Assembly: GCF_017591425.1 (NCBI RefSeq)
Contig: NW_024465885.1
Location: 43,519,001-43,583,000, forward strand
Source: Ochotona curzoniae
Lineage: Eukaryota; Chordata; Mammalia; Lagomorpha; Ochotonidae
Direction: 5' to 3'
Length of the DNA: 64,000 bases
The notes beneath the pieces are model-generated. The model saw only the letters and a program-made list of their open reading frames with translations, was not told the origin of the DNA and ran no database searches. Positions 22,051-31,960 of the stretch are shown one piece after another (positions within the stretch are counted from its first letter, which is position 1; each line of letters starts with the position of its first letter). Both the position numbers and the translations under genes were made by a program.

Positions 22051-22814
22051 CAGCTTTAGTTGCTTTGCCAACAATGTTTACCTCTCAAGTTTTGCTTGAA
22101 GCAGATGCTACACAGTACCCATTCAAAGTGTATTTTCAAGAGGAGGGACTTTCCATTTAGGTGGAATCTCCCCTGCCTCTTTTTCTGTTCCTCTCTTTCT
22201 TCCTTCCCGATCTTTCTTAGTGCAAGCCATACCTCATGTCCCAACAGAATAGTCTGCTTCCTTAAACAAGTGCCTTAACCTCATTCCCGGAGAAGAGGAT
22301 CTTCTGTGTAGTGTTGCAAGTGGGAATAGCTAAAACTCTTCCATGTTTCCAAATCGTTTTCAGGGCAGCCAGGGAATGCTCGGCTTGCCAAACCAAGTCA
22401 CTGCAAGATTTGTGCCAGTTCTCCCCTCTCTCCTGCAGACCCGGAGGTAAAGATACCCTGAGAGAGAACTAGCCCAGAGCCCACAACACCCTCAGGAAGC
22501 TAGAGGCAGGTGCCTTCCCAGACCTGCACCCTTGTGCCTTCTCACCAACATGGCTTGCACTAGAGCCAGCTGTGCAGGAATTCCAGCTCTGACAGGCTTC
22601 CCACTGCTGCCAAGAAGAGGAAGAGCCAAAAAGGCAATGGGTTGGTGTAGCACCATACTGTCACAAAAGTGTCAGGGAGATCTTATTACAAAGCCCGAGT
22701 GCACACAGCCAGGAAGGATGGCTGAATCAGGACGGCAGCTTGTGGCAAGGGCTGAGGATAGCTGCTTTCTGTGTCATTTCCTGCTTTGCTATTTGTATGG
22801 GTGTATGTATTGTT
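22051..22814. other. Unique intergenic sequence
   Basis: No gene or repeat is recognised. The ORF at 22532-22816 shows no domain. Confidence 0.45.
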
Positions 22815-23062
22815 AAAGATATAGTTTATTTATTTGAAAGGCAGAGTTACAGAGAGAAAGAGAGATAGAAAGAAAGATCTTTCATCTACTGGTTCTCCAC
22901 AGGTCTGAAAGAAGGAGCCTCTTTTGGGTCTCCCACGTGGGTGCAGGGGCCCCAGCACTTGGGCCATTTTCTGCTGCTTTCCTAGACACATTAGCAGGGA
23001 GCTGGATTGGAAGTGGGGCAGCCAGAATTCAAACATTCAGGATGTCAGCATACTGGCTGTGA
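22815..23062 (-). mobile_element. CSINE-type SINE
   Basis: Reversed landmarks are 'tagtttatttatttgaaaggcagagttacag', 'gatctttcatctactggttc', 'gggtctcccacgtgggtgcaggg' and 'ttagcagggagctggattgg'. It is the last SINE before the SINE-free block around OLIG2. Confidence 0.9.
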
Positions 23063-23479
23063 TTTTTTAAAAGCACTTATTGCATTTCATTCAACAGGTG
23101 GTCACAGGGTTGAATTAAGGTTAAATGAAGATGTAGTTTAGGCAGATAGTAGAAGATGGACTTTGTAAAAAAAAAAAAAAAAAAAAATCCTCAGGAAACA
23201 GACTGTGAGTTCCAAAGTGAGGCTGGGTCCATGTGGGAGAGATAGTCCCAAGGACCTGAAGACAGGAGCAGAGTTCTGAAACTCACCAGCAGGTGCATCA
23301 CCCTGGGGGCAGTGGTTACACGGATTTAGGGGGTCTGGGTGAACCCTCTATTTCCAATACGGGACCATAAAGACATGCAGAGGGGTGACGGGGGGTTGTT
23401 TCTCCCTTAAGTTCCTGGTTCTCAGCAGCCAGGTAGTGTCATTGTAATAAGGGAAATTCAACAATAAAATTCGTATTTG
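23063..23479. other. Intergenic sequence with a poly(A) run
   Basis: An A-run of about 22 bases starts at 23168. It has no SINE body next to it that I can recognise. Otherwise the sequence is unique. Confidence 0.45.
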
Positions 23480-24030
23480 CGTCTTTAACGTGTATTGGAG
23501 AGAACGAAGAAGGCAGCAGGAGCCAGAGGGATATGGCAAGAGGAGAAGCGAGGGTGTGCCCGACCTCCCGCCTTCGCTTCTCGGTTCTGGCGAAGGACGC
23601 ACAACTCCTCCGACTCGACAGCGTGGCCAGCTGGGCTCTGCAGGCCAGGAGTCGCGTGCCGGCGCGGTGTCCAGTGTGCGGTGTGGGCCCGCAGCGCTGC
23701 CCCCACGCGGCTGGGCCTCTCCTGACTCTGGAGCTTCCCAGCGCCGCCGCGGATTCCCGGCTTGCTGAGCCACCGGGCCAAGCCGAGTGAGAGCACCGGA
23801 CACCCTGGAGTCCGTCTCACCCAGTGTGTCTATTCCCTCCCGGCGGCGACCTCCCGACGTAGGAGCCCATCTCCGGCCCTGAGGACCCAGGGCGGGCGCT
23901 CGGCTCCGGGAGACCAGTCAGGTTCCTCAAGGCCTCAGGAGCCTGTGGGTGGCTCTCTTACTTGGGGCAGGAGGGGGGGGAATACCCCCTGGAGCCGCAC
24001 GCCTGTGATGTCTCCTTAGGCTGGGGGCGG
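23480..24030. other. CpG-rich island about 5 kb upstream of OLIG2
   Basis: G+C and CpG content rise sharply, with words such as 'gtcgcgtgccggcgcggtg' near 23650 and 'cgccgccgcggattcccgg' near 23745. All frames are open by composition, so the ORFs here are not evidence of a protein. A CpG island this far upstream could mark an alternative promoter, a non-coding transcript or a Polycomb-type island. None of these can be shown from sequence alone. Confidence 0.5.
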
Positions 24031-25559
24031 AGATGGGTCCTCGAGAAACAGAGGAAGCAGCCGTAGACCTCAATAGGGATTTTTGAAGCTGGGCTAACAG
24101 AAGGAAAGTGTTAACTTCTTGGGAAGCTGTGGAAACCCTGTGGCATCTTTTACTGCTCTGGGGCACAGAGAGGAGCAAGTCAATACAGACTTAGCCAGGA
24201 CGAAAGTGGGGACAGAGCAGTGCTGGCCAGGTACGAAGCTGAGGAACAAGAGATTGCCAGGGTGGTGGGGTAACCCACCATTAGAGTCTGCTGTCCTTGC
24301 TGCTCCTGCGGCCCCTTCTTATACCCACAGGGGAAATAAAAGTCGCAGGGGTCCAGCAAGCTGAGCAGGGCCACAGCAGCTTGCCCTGCCGCTGCCCATG
24401 AAGTCACAGGAGTTGACTTCCAACAGGCAGTCCCCTTAGTTGCACTCTGCAGTGTGGCTCTGGGTTCCCAAGCTACTAGCCACTGTGCCTGTGCCCTGGA
24501 GCTGTCACCTCTTGGCATCTGGCTCTCTGTAGCTCACCTGGGTCTCTGGTGCAAGACAGGGAGATCCCCTACTGGTGCTGGCAGTCCTGTTCCCGACTCC
24601 CCATCCCTACCTATTCCCGCAATCAACTCCCACTTGAGGGAACACGCATTTGCTCCATCAGAGAGGAACAGTGCCCAGGGACCAGGCAGATGCAAAAGGC
24701 TCATCCTGGCACTGGACTGCCCCACCATCCAAGACTTCCATTCTTGGGATCAAACAGGAAATCTGCACCTCCCTTGTAACACCCACCAGGCAGTTGTACA
24801 TACGTTGAGCTCAGTGAAAGTTCTGTCCCTTCTCAATCCAACAGTAAGGGCATCCCATTGTGAACTTGAGAAGTTAAGGTTAATAGTGCTTGGTGACCTG
24901 GGGTGGGGGTGGAGGGACCCTATGGATGTCTCACCAGTGTGCAGAGATCTCACAGTAAAGTCTGGACAGTGAACAGGAGAGGTTGTTAATCTGGCCTTTG
25001 CCAAGTTGATTCTGATTTGTTGTTTTTCTTTTCCCTTCCTGGGCTGAGCAGCTCTCGCTCTTCCCCTCCTGTGCTCAGGGCATGTCTCTGAACTTTTCCA
25101 GGGCACCCCAGGGAAGTGTGTGTGTGTGTGGGGGGCGCTCCTGGAATTGCAGGGGCTGCCAGACCCTCAAACAGCTGGAGCAATCAGTAGGATGGAAGAA
25201 GCATTGAGAGGGGACGGTTGGCTTTTTGTTCTGAGACTCTCCCAGCAGATACACCCTGGGAAGCCACCAGTACCTTTTAGAAAGTCCAATGAGAAATGTA
25301 GACAGGGAGAACAACTCAAGCTCTCCCAGTGTCTGACACCCACATTCCCCTCCCGGGGTGCACCCTCTGCTTCCAGCCTGGAGCAAACAGCTACATCTCT
25401 CCCCAGGGGTGGTAGAAACCGACTAAGTGCCCAGCACAGCTTCTGGTCCCTATTAGGAGGTCACAGTTGTCCTTAGCAGGAAGCCACCGCCCTGTCATTT
25501 TCACCTGTACCCCTGGGCCAGTATTCCACACCTCAGTGTCCAAGGAGAACGTCCAAGAA
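24031..25559. other. Unique, moderately GC-rich sequence
   Basis: No transposon and no convincing gene is seen. A short GT/G-rich run is at 25118-25136. The part at 24775-24900 ('ggcagttgtacatacgttgag', 'cccattgtgaacttgagaag', 'ggttaatagtgc') looks motif-rich but is unproven. Confidence 0.4.
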
Positions 25560-27200
25560 ATAATCACGCGCTCTTTGTTTGCATGTGCAGACTCATAGTA
25601 CCCGTGTTTCACACCAGCGCAGGACCTCCGCATCTGTGTGCGTGCACAAGAATTTATCAAGCGCCTGCCACCTGCCACCAGGGCCCCATTGGGCCGCAAG
25701 CACGGCCCTGGCCGACACAGGGGGCTGTTTGGGGCGACCACGTTGGGCGGGCCCTGGGTGTACAGACTTCTGTGTTGCTCGGGGTCTCATCGCGAAAGTT
25801 CGGGCGCCAAAGGCTGTTGAACGTCCTGCATCCTTCCAGGTTTCCGGACCAGAAACAAGGGCGAAAATTCGCCGTTTTTTCTTTCTTTCTCTTTCTCCTC
25901 CCCATTCTTCCCGGTACCGAGAGCCTAGCGTTCCAACCGCCACCTCTGGCCAGCTCCGCTCATGGAAGCCACTCTCCCGGCAGCCAGGCGGAGACGTCGC
26001 CTGAATGCGAACAGGAAAGGAAGCAAAGAAGGGGGAAAAAAAAAAAAAAAAAAGGCCCCGGGGAGGCCTCGGCAAGCGGTGGGAGGTCCGCGCCCCACGG
26101 TCCCGCGCAGCCCTCCAGGCCTGCCGGGTTTGGCTCTGGCTGCTCCCTGGGCCTCCCAGGCTGCCGAGCCAAAGGCCGGCTCCGACACGCACCGGGCCTT
26201 TTGTGCGAGAGAAACACAAAAGAAGGGAGAAAAACGCGTCTTCCGTTTGGACGGAAGAGGCCAAACAGTTCCAGGACGCCCCGGCCAAGCCTAGAACTCC
26301 CGCCGCCCAGACCGATTCGCCTCGGCAAAGCGAGTACGCACTCCTAGGGCAGAGGCTGTGGCCCAAGCAGTGCACGTTGATGGGAACGTTTGCGCGGGAG
26401 CGCAGGGACGCCGGGCCCGGGTCCGGAACTCTGAGCGGGACTCAGGAGGCCGGACGCAGGTGGCCTTCCCTCCTGTTTTGCTTTTATTCCTGGGGGGTCG
26501 GAGTGGGAATAAGAGCTCAGCGAGTGGCGCCCGGTTTGCCGGCTGGACTGTAAGGAGCCTCGGGAGAACATCGAAGGATCCCATCTCGCGAACAGTGCTG
26601 GCGAAAGACAGGACGTGGTGGCGATCCGCGAGCGCTCAGCGCGCTGGGGAAGCAGGAACGGCGGGAGACGCCGCCGCACAGCCCAGAGGCGTCACCCTCG
26701 GCTCGGGCTGGGGTGGTCACGGGGGCGGGCCTCGAGGGGACCTGGAGCGCAAAGCCAGCCCTGCTGCGGGCGGACGGTCTCTTCGATATTTTGGACTCTG
26801 AGGAGCGCCGCCAGCTTGAAGCCCTTCTCGGCCTCCAACTCCAGCCATTGGACCAACCAGGCCCGCGCACTCTCTTGGCGGAAGGCCGGATGCGGGAGAG
26901 GCACTAGTAGTAAGCGACAAAGGAGAGGAGCCACGGGGCCAAGGCGTCGGTACAGCCGGCCGGCAGGACTAACCTCAGCTTCCGCCTGTGTGGCTCAGAC
27001 GCACTTGTAAACGCCCAGCTCTACCCTCCGACGTAAGTGTCCTGAAGGGCGAGCCCCTCCTGCCGGCCTCACCGCGGGTGGCCCGAGCTGCCCCACAGCG
27101 GCGACGCTCCAAGGTCCCGCACTCTTCCCCATCGGCCTCAAGGTGAAGGATTCCTCTAATCAAGCGGCTTCTGGGTCGTCTTCGTAACCCCTGGAAGATA
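25560..27200. other. CpG-rich 5' flank of OLIG2 (distal part)
   Basis: The DNA is GC-rich with many CpGs. It includes an A-run at 26037-26054. Long ORFs occur on both strands over the same bases (25583-26347 + and 25593-26375 -), which is typical of GC-rich DNA with few stop codons. Neither shows a known domain. No TATA box or splice structure is evident. Confidence 0.5.
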
Positions 27201-27530
27201 TATCGTCACTCTTCACTTCTTAACTTCTTAAATATATATTTAACGGGTGGCTGCCGAGCCAGCTGGAAAACATGTGGGCTGAGAAATTATGCTCTGGAAG
27301 GCACGAGGCTAGGCCCCTGACGAGACCTCCTCCCCCCCCTCCGCCCCGTTCCATTCACTCTGTGTTGGCTTTATTCTGCAACTTTGCTATAAGAAAGGTC
27401 GATTATCTGCTGCATTTTTTACGTCTGTTGTGTGTGCTAATTTTGAAAAACATGCACGCATATTAAAAAGTCCCAGGTGAGGGTGGAAGCAACCAGAGCA
27501 GTACCAACACCCTCTGACAAAACTGGCAGT
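27201..27530. other. AT-richer gap in the CpG-rich flank
   Basis: Unique sequence, with no gene recognised. Confidence 0.4.
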
Positions 27531-27558
27531 GGTGTGTGTGTGTGTGTGCGCGCGCGCG
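27531..27558. repeat. (GT)n(CG)n compound microsatellite
   Basis: Alternating GT turns into alternating CG. Both are purine-pyrimidine alternations, which favour Z-DNA. It lies about 1.35 kb upstream of the OLIG2 start. Confidence 0.9.
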
Positions 27559-28639
27559 CTGCGTCACGAGCTCGCTTGCATCCCAGATCACAAGAAACAA
27601 ACTTCTGGATCTCCAAAGAGAATCACTTGGGTGGGGGGCGGGGGGCGAGGGAGGGAGGGAGGGGGACGGGAAGGAGGCAGGCCAGGGTTTGGGGAAAAGA
27701 CTGCGTGTACCTCTCCAAGGCTTGCGACTGCAGAACACCCTGCACTTCACCCTGTTTCTCTCCGGAGGCTGGCCGCGGACGCCACCTCTGTATTTTCCCA
27801 CCTGCACAATGGGCAAGTGCGTAGGGCCCTTCCGAGTACCTCCGTTAGGTGCTTCTCTGGAGCGGATTGATTCTCCGCTTGATCGAAGGTTTCCAGGTGT
27901 CCGCCAGGAAAATGTGTCCGAAACCGGGCCCACCGGAGGATCCATCTCGCTGCCCTCTGACCTCCCATTGCGCAGAGGCGCCTAGAGCTAGGTCTTTGCG
28001 CACCGGCTCCTTCTCTCAAGGCTTAGAAACCCTCACAAAGGCGAGGATGATACTCGGGGTCCACTGCCAATAGATGCTGTGGGAGTGAGGGGCGCGGGAC
28101 ACAGTCGGTCCTGGCGTTGGCGCGGTTACTGCGCCGAGAAACGCTCTTCCCCACGCTCTTCCCACTCCTACCCAACTTGAAGATCTCTTTGGAAGCCGCG
28201 TTCTGAAGAGTCGGTTCCTTCCCGACCCTCCCGGAGCTCCTTCAGACCCGGCCCCCAGCTGGGGGCGCTCCCGGCCACCCGCAGAATGCAGCAGCGATCC
28301 CGAAAGCGCAGCTTCTGCGACTTGCTTTTCCCTTTACATTTGGGGGCTCCCAAAGGCGCACATGTTGATGAAACCCACCGCTGGAAACCAGCGGTGGGAA
28401 CGGAGAGAGGAGAGTCCGCGCACCAGGCTGCCGGGAGCCGTGCCTGTGGTGACCCCAGCCCAACCCAGTCCGCGTGCGGCGCGCGTATTTTCTTAGAAAT
28501 AGAGCCACGCTCTCGCTTGCCCTCGGCCCTCGGGGCGCGCCGGGCACCTTTCGGTTTCCCCACAAGCCCACCCGCCTCCGCCCAGGCGGGTCTCGCAGCG
28601 CCCGGCCCTCCTCCTTCAGTCCCCGCTCGCCCAGCTCCG
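27559..28639. other. CpG-rich 5' flank of OLIG2 (proximal part)
   Basis: GC-rich sequence with G-runs at 27632-27665 (possible G-quadruplex). It carries no convincing coding content; the long minus-strand ORFs at 28168-28704 and 28242-28664 are composition artefacts. Confidence 0.45.
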
Positions 28640-28884
28640 GAGCGAGTGTGCCCATTGGCTGCACGCAGGACCGGGAGGCGTGTGCCGCGTCGGGCGGGTT
28701 TCATTGAGCGGAATTAGCCGGGATGACATCAGCTTCCCAGCCCCCCGGGCCGGCCCCGCTCATTGGCGCGGCGGGCCCTCCACGGCAAGCACATTGTTCC
28801 CCGCCCCCCGCCCGGGCTGCCGCTGCCGCCTGCGCCGCCGCCGCCACCCGCCTATAAAAAACCAGCCGAGCCCCGAAAGGTGCG
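28640..28884 (+). promoter_or_regulatory. OLIG2: OLIG2 core and proximal promoter
   Basis: Elements seen in order: an inverted CCAAT box (ATTGG, 28654-28658), an AATTAG homeodomain core (28712-28717), a CRE/ATF-like TGACATCA (28724-28731), a second inverted CCAAT box (28762-28766), a SOX-type ACATTGT (28792-28798), GC-rich Sp1-like stretches, and a TATA box at 28853. The arrangement fits a TATA-driven developmental promoter inside a CpG island. Individual factor binding is inferred. Confidence 0.75.
28853..28860 (+). promoter_or_regulatory. OLIG2: TATA box (TATAAAAA)
   Basis: A perfect TATAAAAA lies in a GC-rich surround. A usual spacing of 25-31 bases would place the start of transcription at about 28880-28888. 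Confidence 0.85.
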
Positions 28885-28979
28885 GATGCTTATCACAGCC
28901 CGAGACGGCACCAGCGCCCCGGGTCCGGCTCTGCGCGGTGGCGGCGCTTCGAAGTCGACTCCTCCATACCGCATCCGTA
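28885..28979 (+). other. OLIG2: OLIG2 exon 1 (non-coding)
   Basis: The exon starts roughly 30 bases after the TATA box; its 5' edge is uncertain by several bases. It ends at 28979, just before a strong splice donor GTAAGT (28980-28985). In known mammalian OLIG2 genes a short first exon is non-coding and the whole coding sequence is in exon 2, which fits this layout. The exon may include an ATG at 28886, depending on the exact start site. Confidence 0.7.
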
Positions 28980-29645
28980 GTAAGTGTCCCCGCCCTGGTT
29001 CCGCCCAAGCAGCCCCAGCTCAGAGTCCCCAGGGATAGACGTACCCCCAAATCGGCTACGACCTAGGATGCGACCCTAAAGGGGGCCGTGGGCTTGCCCT
29101 CGCTGAGCAGTTTTCCGGGGCCGGGAGTAGGTGATCAGACCCTCCCTCTCCCACACCGTCATCCAGCATTTTTGCGCTCTAAAGCCAACGCCCGGGCGGC
29201 GCGACGGCCTGCTTTCTGCCCAGGGTGGGAGATCCCGAGTACGGGTGTACGGGTGTGCGAGTGTGTACGCCACGCGGTGTCGACCAGGATGAGGTAACTG
29301 CATCAAATAGTTTTCGCTCCTTGGTCCCCGGTTCGTTCCAGTCCCAGCACTCAGCTTTCCCGTTCCTAATGGAAGGCACAAAGTCCTCTAGGATGCCCGT
29401 CCACATCGGGACCCCGGATACTCCCTAAAACAACCTGTGGATGAGAGGAAGGGAGAGATTGGTCACCTAACCTGGGCCCCGGGCCGTGGCGCAGGCGCGG
29501 GGAGCTGTCCAAGTTCTAAGTCTGTCTTTCTCTCCGAGAGCCCAAGAAAGGAGAGGATCCTGCGAAAGCAGCGGCCATCCACCTGGGCCATGGACTCGGA
29601 CGCCAGCCTGGTGTCCAGCCGTCCGTCGTCGCCAGAGCCCGATGA
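28886..29645 (+). other. Possible overlapping upstream ORF in OLIG2 mRNA
   Basis: An ATG at 28886-28888 in exon 1 opens a frame of 94 bases to the donor. If the acceptor at 29539 is used, it continues for 107 bases in exon 2 to a TGA at 29643-29645, giving 66 codons plus stop. It overlaps the OLIG2 start in another frame by 56 bases. The ATG has a weak context (C at -3, C at +4) and would lie within a few bases of the cap if the start site is near 28883. It may therefore be skipped or absent from the mRNA. Confidence 0.3.
28980..29538 (+). other. OLIG2: OLIG2 intron 1
   Basis: The donor is GTAAGTG at 28980. A pyrimidine-rich tract with a branch-point-like 'ttctaag' (near 29514-29520) leads to 'ctctccgag'. 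Two AG dinucleotides follow each other (29537-29538 and 29539-29540), so the acceptor could be at either one, with exon 2 starting at 29539 or 29541. The intron is about 0.56 kb. Confidence 0.65.
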
Positions 29646-30561
29646 CCTCTTCCTGCCGGCCCGCAGCAAGGGCAGCAGCGGCTTCACGGGTGGCACCGTG
29701 TCCTCGTCCACACCGAGTGACTGCCCGCCAGAGCTGAGCGCCGAGCTGCGCGGAGCCATGGGCGCAGCGGGCGCGCACCACCCCGGGGACAAGCTCGGCG
29801 GCGGCGGCGGCTTCAAGTCCTCCTCGTCCAGCACGTCGTCGTCCACGTCCTCGGCGGCCGCGTCGTCCACCAAGAAGGACAAGAAACAGATGACCGAGCC
29901 GGAGCTGCAGCAGCTGCGCCTCAAGATCAACAGCCGCGAGCGCAAGCGCATGCACGACCTCAACATTGCCATGGACGGCCTGCGCGAGGTCATGCCTTAC
30001 GCGCACGGCCCGTCGGTGCGCAAGCTCTCCAAGATCGCCACGCTGCTGCTGGCGCGCAACTACATCCTTATGCTCACCAACTCGCTGGAGGAGATGAAGA
30101 GGCTTGTTAGCGAGATCTACGGCGGCCACCACGCCGGTTTTCACCCGTCGGCCTGCGGGGGGCTGGCGCACTCGGCTCCTCTGCCCGCCGCCGCCACGGC
30201 GCACCCAGCGGCGGCGCACGCCGCGCATCACCCGGCGGTGCACCACCCGATCCTGCCACCTGCCGCGGCCGCCGCCGCCGCTGCCGCTGCCGCCGCCGCC
30301 GTGTCCAGCGCGTCTCTGCCCGGCTCCGGGCTGTCTTCGGTCGGTTCCATCCGGCCTCCGCACGGCCTGCTCAAGTCTCCGTCGGCCGCAGCGGCTGCCC
30401 CTCTGGGGAGTGGAGGCGGCGGCAGCGGTGGCAGCGGGGGCTTCCAACACTGGGGCGGCATGCCCTGTCCCTGTAGCATGTGCCAGGTGCCTCCGCCGCA
30501 CCACCACGTGTCGGCCATGAGCGCGGGCAGCCTGCCTCGTCTCACCTCGGACGCCAAGTGA
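29590..30561 (+). CDS. OLIG2: Oligodendrocyte transcription factor 2 (bHLH)
   Basis: This encodes a 323-residue nuclear bHLH transcription factor, the usual length for mammalian OLIG2. The start ATG has a strong Kozak context (G at -3, G at +4), and the protein begins [19 protein letters not shown]. Residues in order: an acidic/Ser-rich N-terminus, including S10, S13 and S14, which are known phosphorylation sites; a Ser/Thr-rich run (about 77-93); the basic region (109-125, with [13 protein letters not shown]); helix 1 (about 124-139); a loop; and helix 2 (about 147-172). S147, the known PKA site, is present. The C-terminal half is rich in His and Ala, with a 13-Ala run (225-237), a Gly/Ser stretch (274-284) and the end PRLTSDAK. 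In known biology it binds E-boxes, specifies motor neuron and oligodendrocyte progenitors, and acts mostly as a repressor. No frameshift or missing key residue is seen. The single coding exon is typical of the family. Confidence 0.98.
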   Translation: MDSDASLVSSRPSSPEPDDLFLPARSKGSSGFTGGTVSSSTPSDCPPELSAELRGAMGAAGAHHPGDKLGGGGGFKSSSSSTSSSTSSAAASSTKKDKKQMTEPELQQLRLKINSRERKRMHDLNIAMDGLREVMPYAHGPSVRKLSKIATLLLARNYILMLTNSLEEMKRLVSEIYGGHHAGFHPSACGGLAHSAPLPAAATAHPAAAHAAHHPAVHHPILPPAAAAAAAAAAAAAVSSASLPGSGLSSVGSIRPPHGLLKSPSAAAAAPLGSGGGGSGGSGGFQHWGGMPCPCSMCQVPPPHHHVSAMSAGSLPRLTSDAK

Positions 30562-31909
30562 GAGCCCGTGGGCGCCGGCGCGTTCTGGCGAGTTGGGGGC
30601 GGGGGTTAGGGAACCCGAAGGGTCGGTGGGGAGGGGGGAAGGGAGTCTGCCCATCGCTGTAGTGGGCTCTAGAACTGTGCGGTGACCACTAGAGACACGG
30701 GACCTCGGGCTACGCGTGGGTGAATTGGAGTGAGGGCGGCGATTGCAGCTGCGGGCATCCCCAGCCGCCCCTGAGCTCGCTCTTAAGCTCACCGAGTCCT
30801 GAGGAGATGGACGACCTTGGCGCCCCGAGGACTCGGTGGCTTGAAACAGCCCTGGTGAAGTGGGCACGGCCTCCGAGAAAGACTCTACTGCGCACATTCC
30901 TCACTGGAGTCCCCTGCCCAGGGACAGCTTCTAAAAGCCAGATTCCCCGAGAGCACAGCCGGACTCCCCGACTCGACCAGCGCTTGGTGGGAGGGTAGGG
31001 GCGCGCTGGTCTTCTCTTTCCTCCTCCTCTCTCGGCCGGCCGACCCACTCCTGTAGAAATCTGTCCCCGGTCTTTGAGTGTGGACCCTGGCCCGGGATGG
31101 GGAAAGGAGTTGATTCGAAACTCGCGTTGGGTAACAGAGGCCCCTAAAGATCGCGTCCAGTGCCCGGTATGGGGGTGCGCCCAGGCTACTTCAGCTAAGA
31201 ACTGTGATGGCTCTTTCCAGCCTGTTCAGCCGATTTGGAGGTTTGTGGTTTTCTAGGTCAACTGTGGGTTTCCCCCCGTTTCCCAACAGTATGGACAGAC
31301 GCTACGAACAGAACTACTTGTGGATTTAAGTAACCCCAAACTGCCGATTGTGGTGGGAACGCCGAGGGGTGGTATTTTTGTTTTGTTTTTAGTTATTTAA
31401 AAAGTAGGAAGCTAGCGGTCCCCCTTTCTCTTCGTTGAGCACAAAATTGATTTTTCTGACTACGGGCTGTGTGTTTTGGTGTCCTTCAGGTGGACCGCCC
31501 AGGCAATGACGGTAGCCATGAAGATAGCCTGGACTATTTTTTTTTTTTTTTTTTGGTGTTGGGGTGGAGGGGGTACAGTCGTCTTTTTGCGTTGTTTCTT
31601 TGAGGGATGTGTGGGTGGCCTAACGAGGAGGAGGTAGGTGCCAGCCCCACCGCGCACGCGAGTTTCCCCCGGTCTGGGTTTCTCTATAGGATCACGGAGC
31701 ACCGCAGGCCTTAAGGCTCCACGTGCGTGCGGGGCGCGCCTCCAGGAGCCTCGCCTTGAAGGGCTCCGCAAGCACCTGCCGCGCCGCCTCCCCCTCCTCC
31801 GATAGCACGGCCCCTCGCAGAGAGTGTATGATCTGTTTTATTTTTGTAAAAAAAAAAAAAGTGCTAAATAATATTTATTACTTGTTTGGTTGCAAAAAAA
31901 AAAAAACGA

Positions 31910-31915
31910 AATAAA
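31910..31915 (+). terminator. OLIG2: Poly(A) signal AATAAA, proximal
   Basis: A canonical hexamer follows an A-run. A second canonical signal lies 27 bases downstream. Confidence 0.7.
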
Positions 31916-31936
31916 TGATCCAGTGTTGAGATTTTA

Positions 31937-31942
31937 AATAAA
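31937..31942 (+). terminator. OLIG2: Poly(A) signal AATAAA, distal
   Basis: The canonical hexamer is followed by a GT/T-rich stretch ('gttgagcgttttgcgtc'), which fits the downstream element of a cleavage site. This is the more likely 3' end of the mRNA. Confidence 0.75.
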
Positions 31943-31960
31943 AATGTCAAAGTTGAGCGT

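Larger units (their letters stand above)
30562..31960 (+). other. OLIG2: OLIG2 3' UTR
   Basis: The region runs from the stop codon to about 20 bases past the second poly(A) signal. It is GC-rich at first and becomes AT-rich, with a T-run at 31539-31554, A-runs near 31849-31860 and 31894-31906, and 'atatttatta' (AU-rich element-like) near 31871-31880. Total mRNA would be about 2.5 kb, close to the known size. The cleavage site is estimated. Confidence 0.75.

Noticed and set aside
25583..26375. Long ORFs on both strands (254 and 260 codons) upstream of OLIG2
   Set aside because: They cover the same CpG-rich bases on opposite strands, contain a run of Lys or Phe from an A-run, and show no domain. 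Composition explains them.
28168..28704. 178-codon minus-strand ORF next to the promoter
   Set aside because: GC-rich chance frame overlapping other open frames, with no domain.
29437..29589. In-frame extension of OLIG2 by 51 residues to an upstream ATG
   Set aside because: Most of it lies in the predicted intron and crosses the acceptor. The ATG at 29590 has a strong context and gives the known 323-residue protein.
29467..30897. 476-codon minus-strand ORF across OLIG2
   Set aside because: It is a GC-rich antisense shadow of the real coding sequence, dominated by Arg, Gly and Ala, with no known domain.
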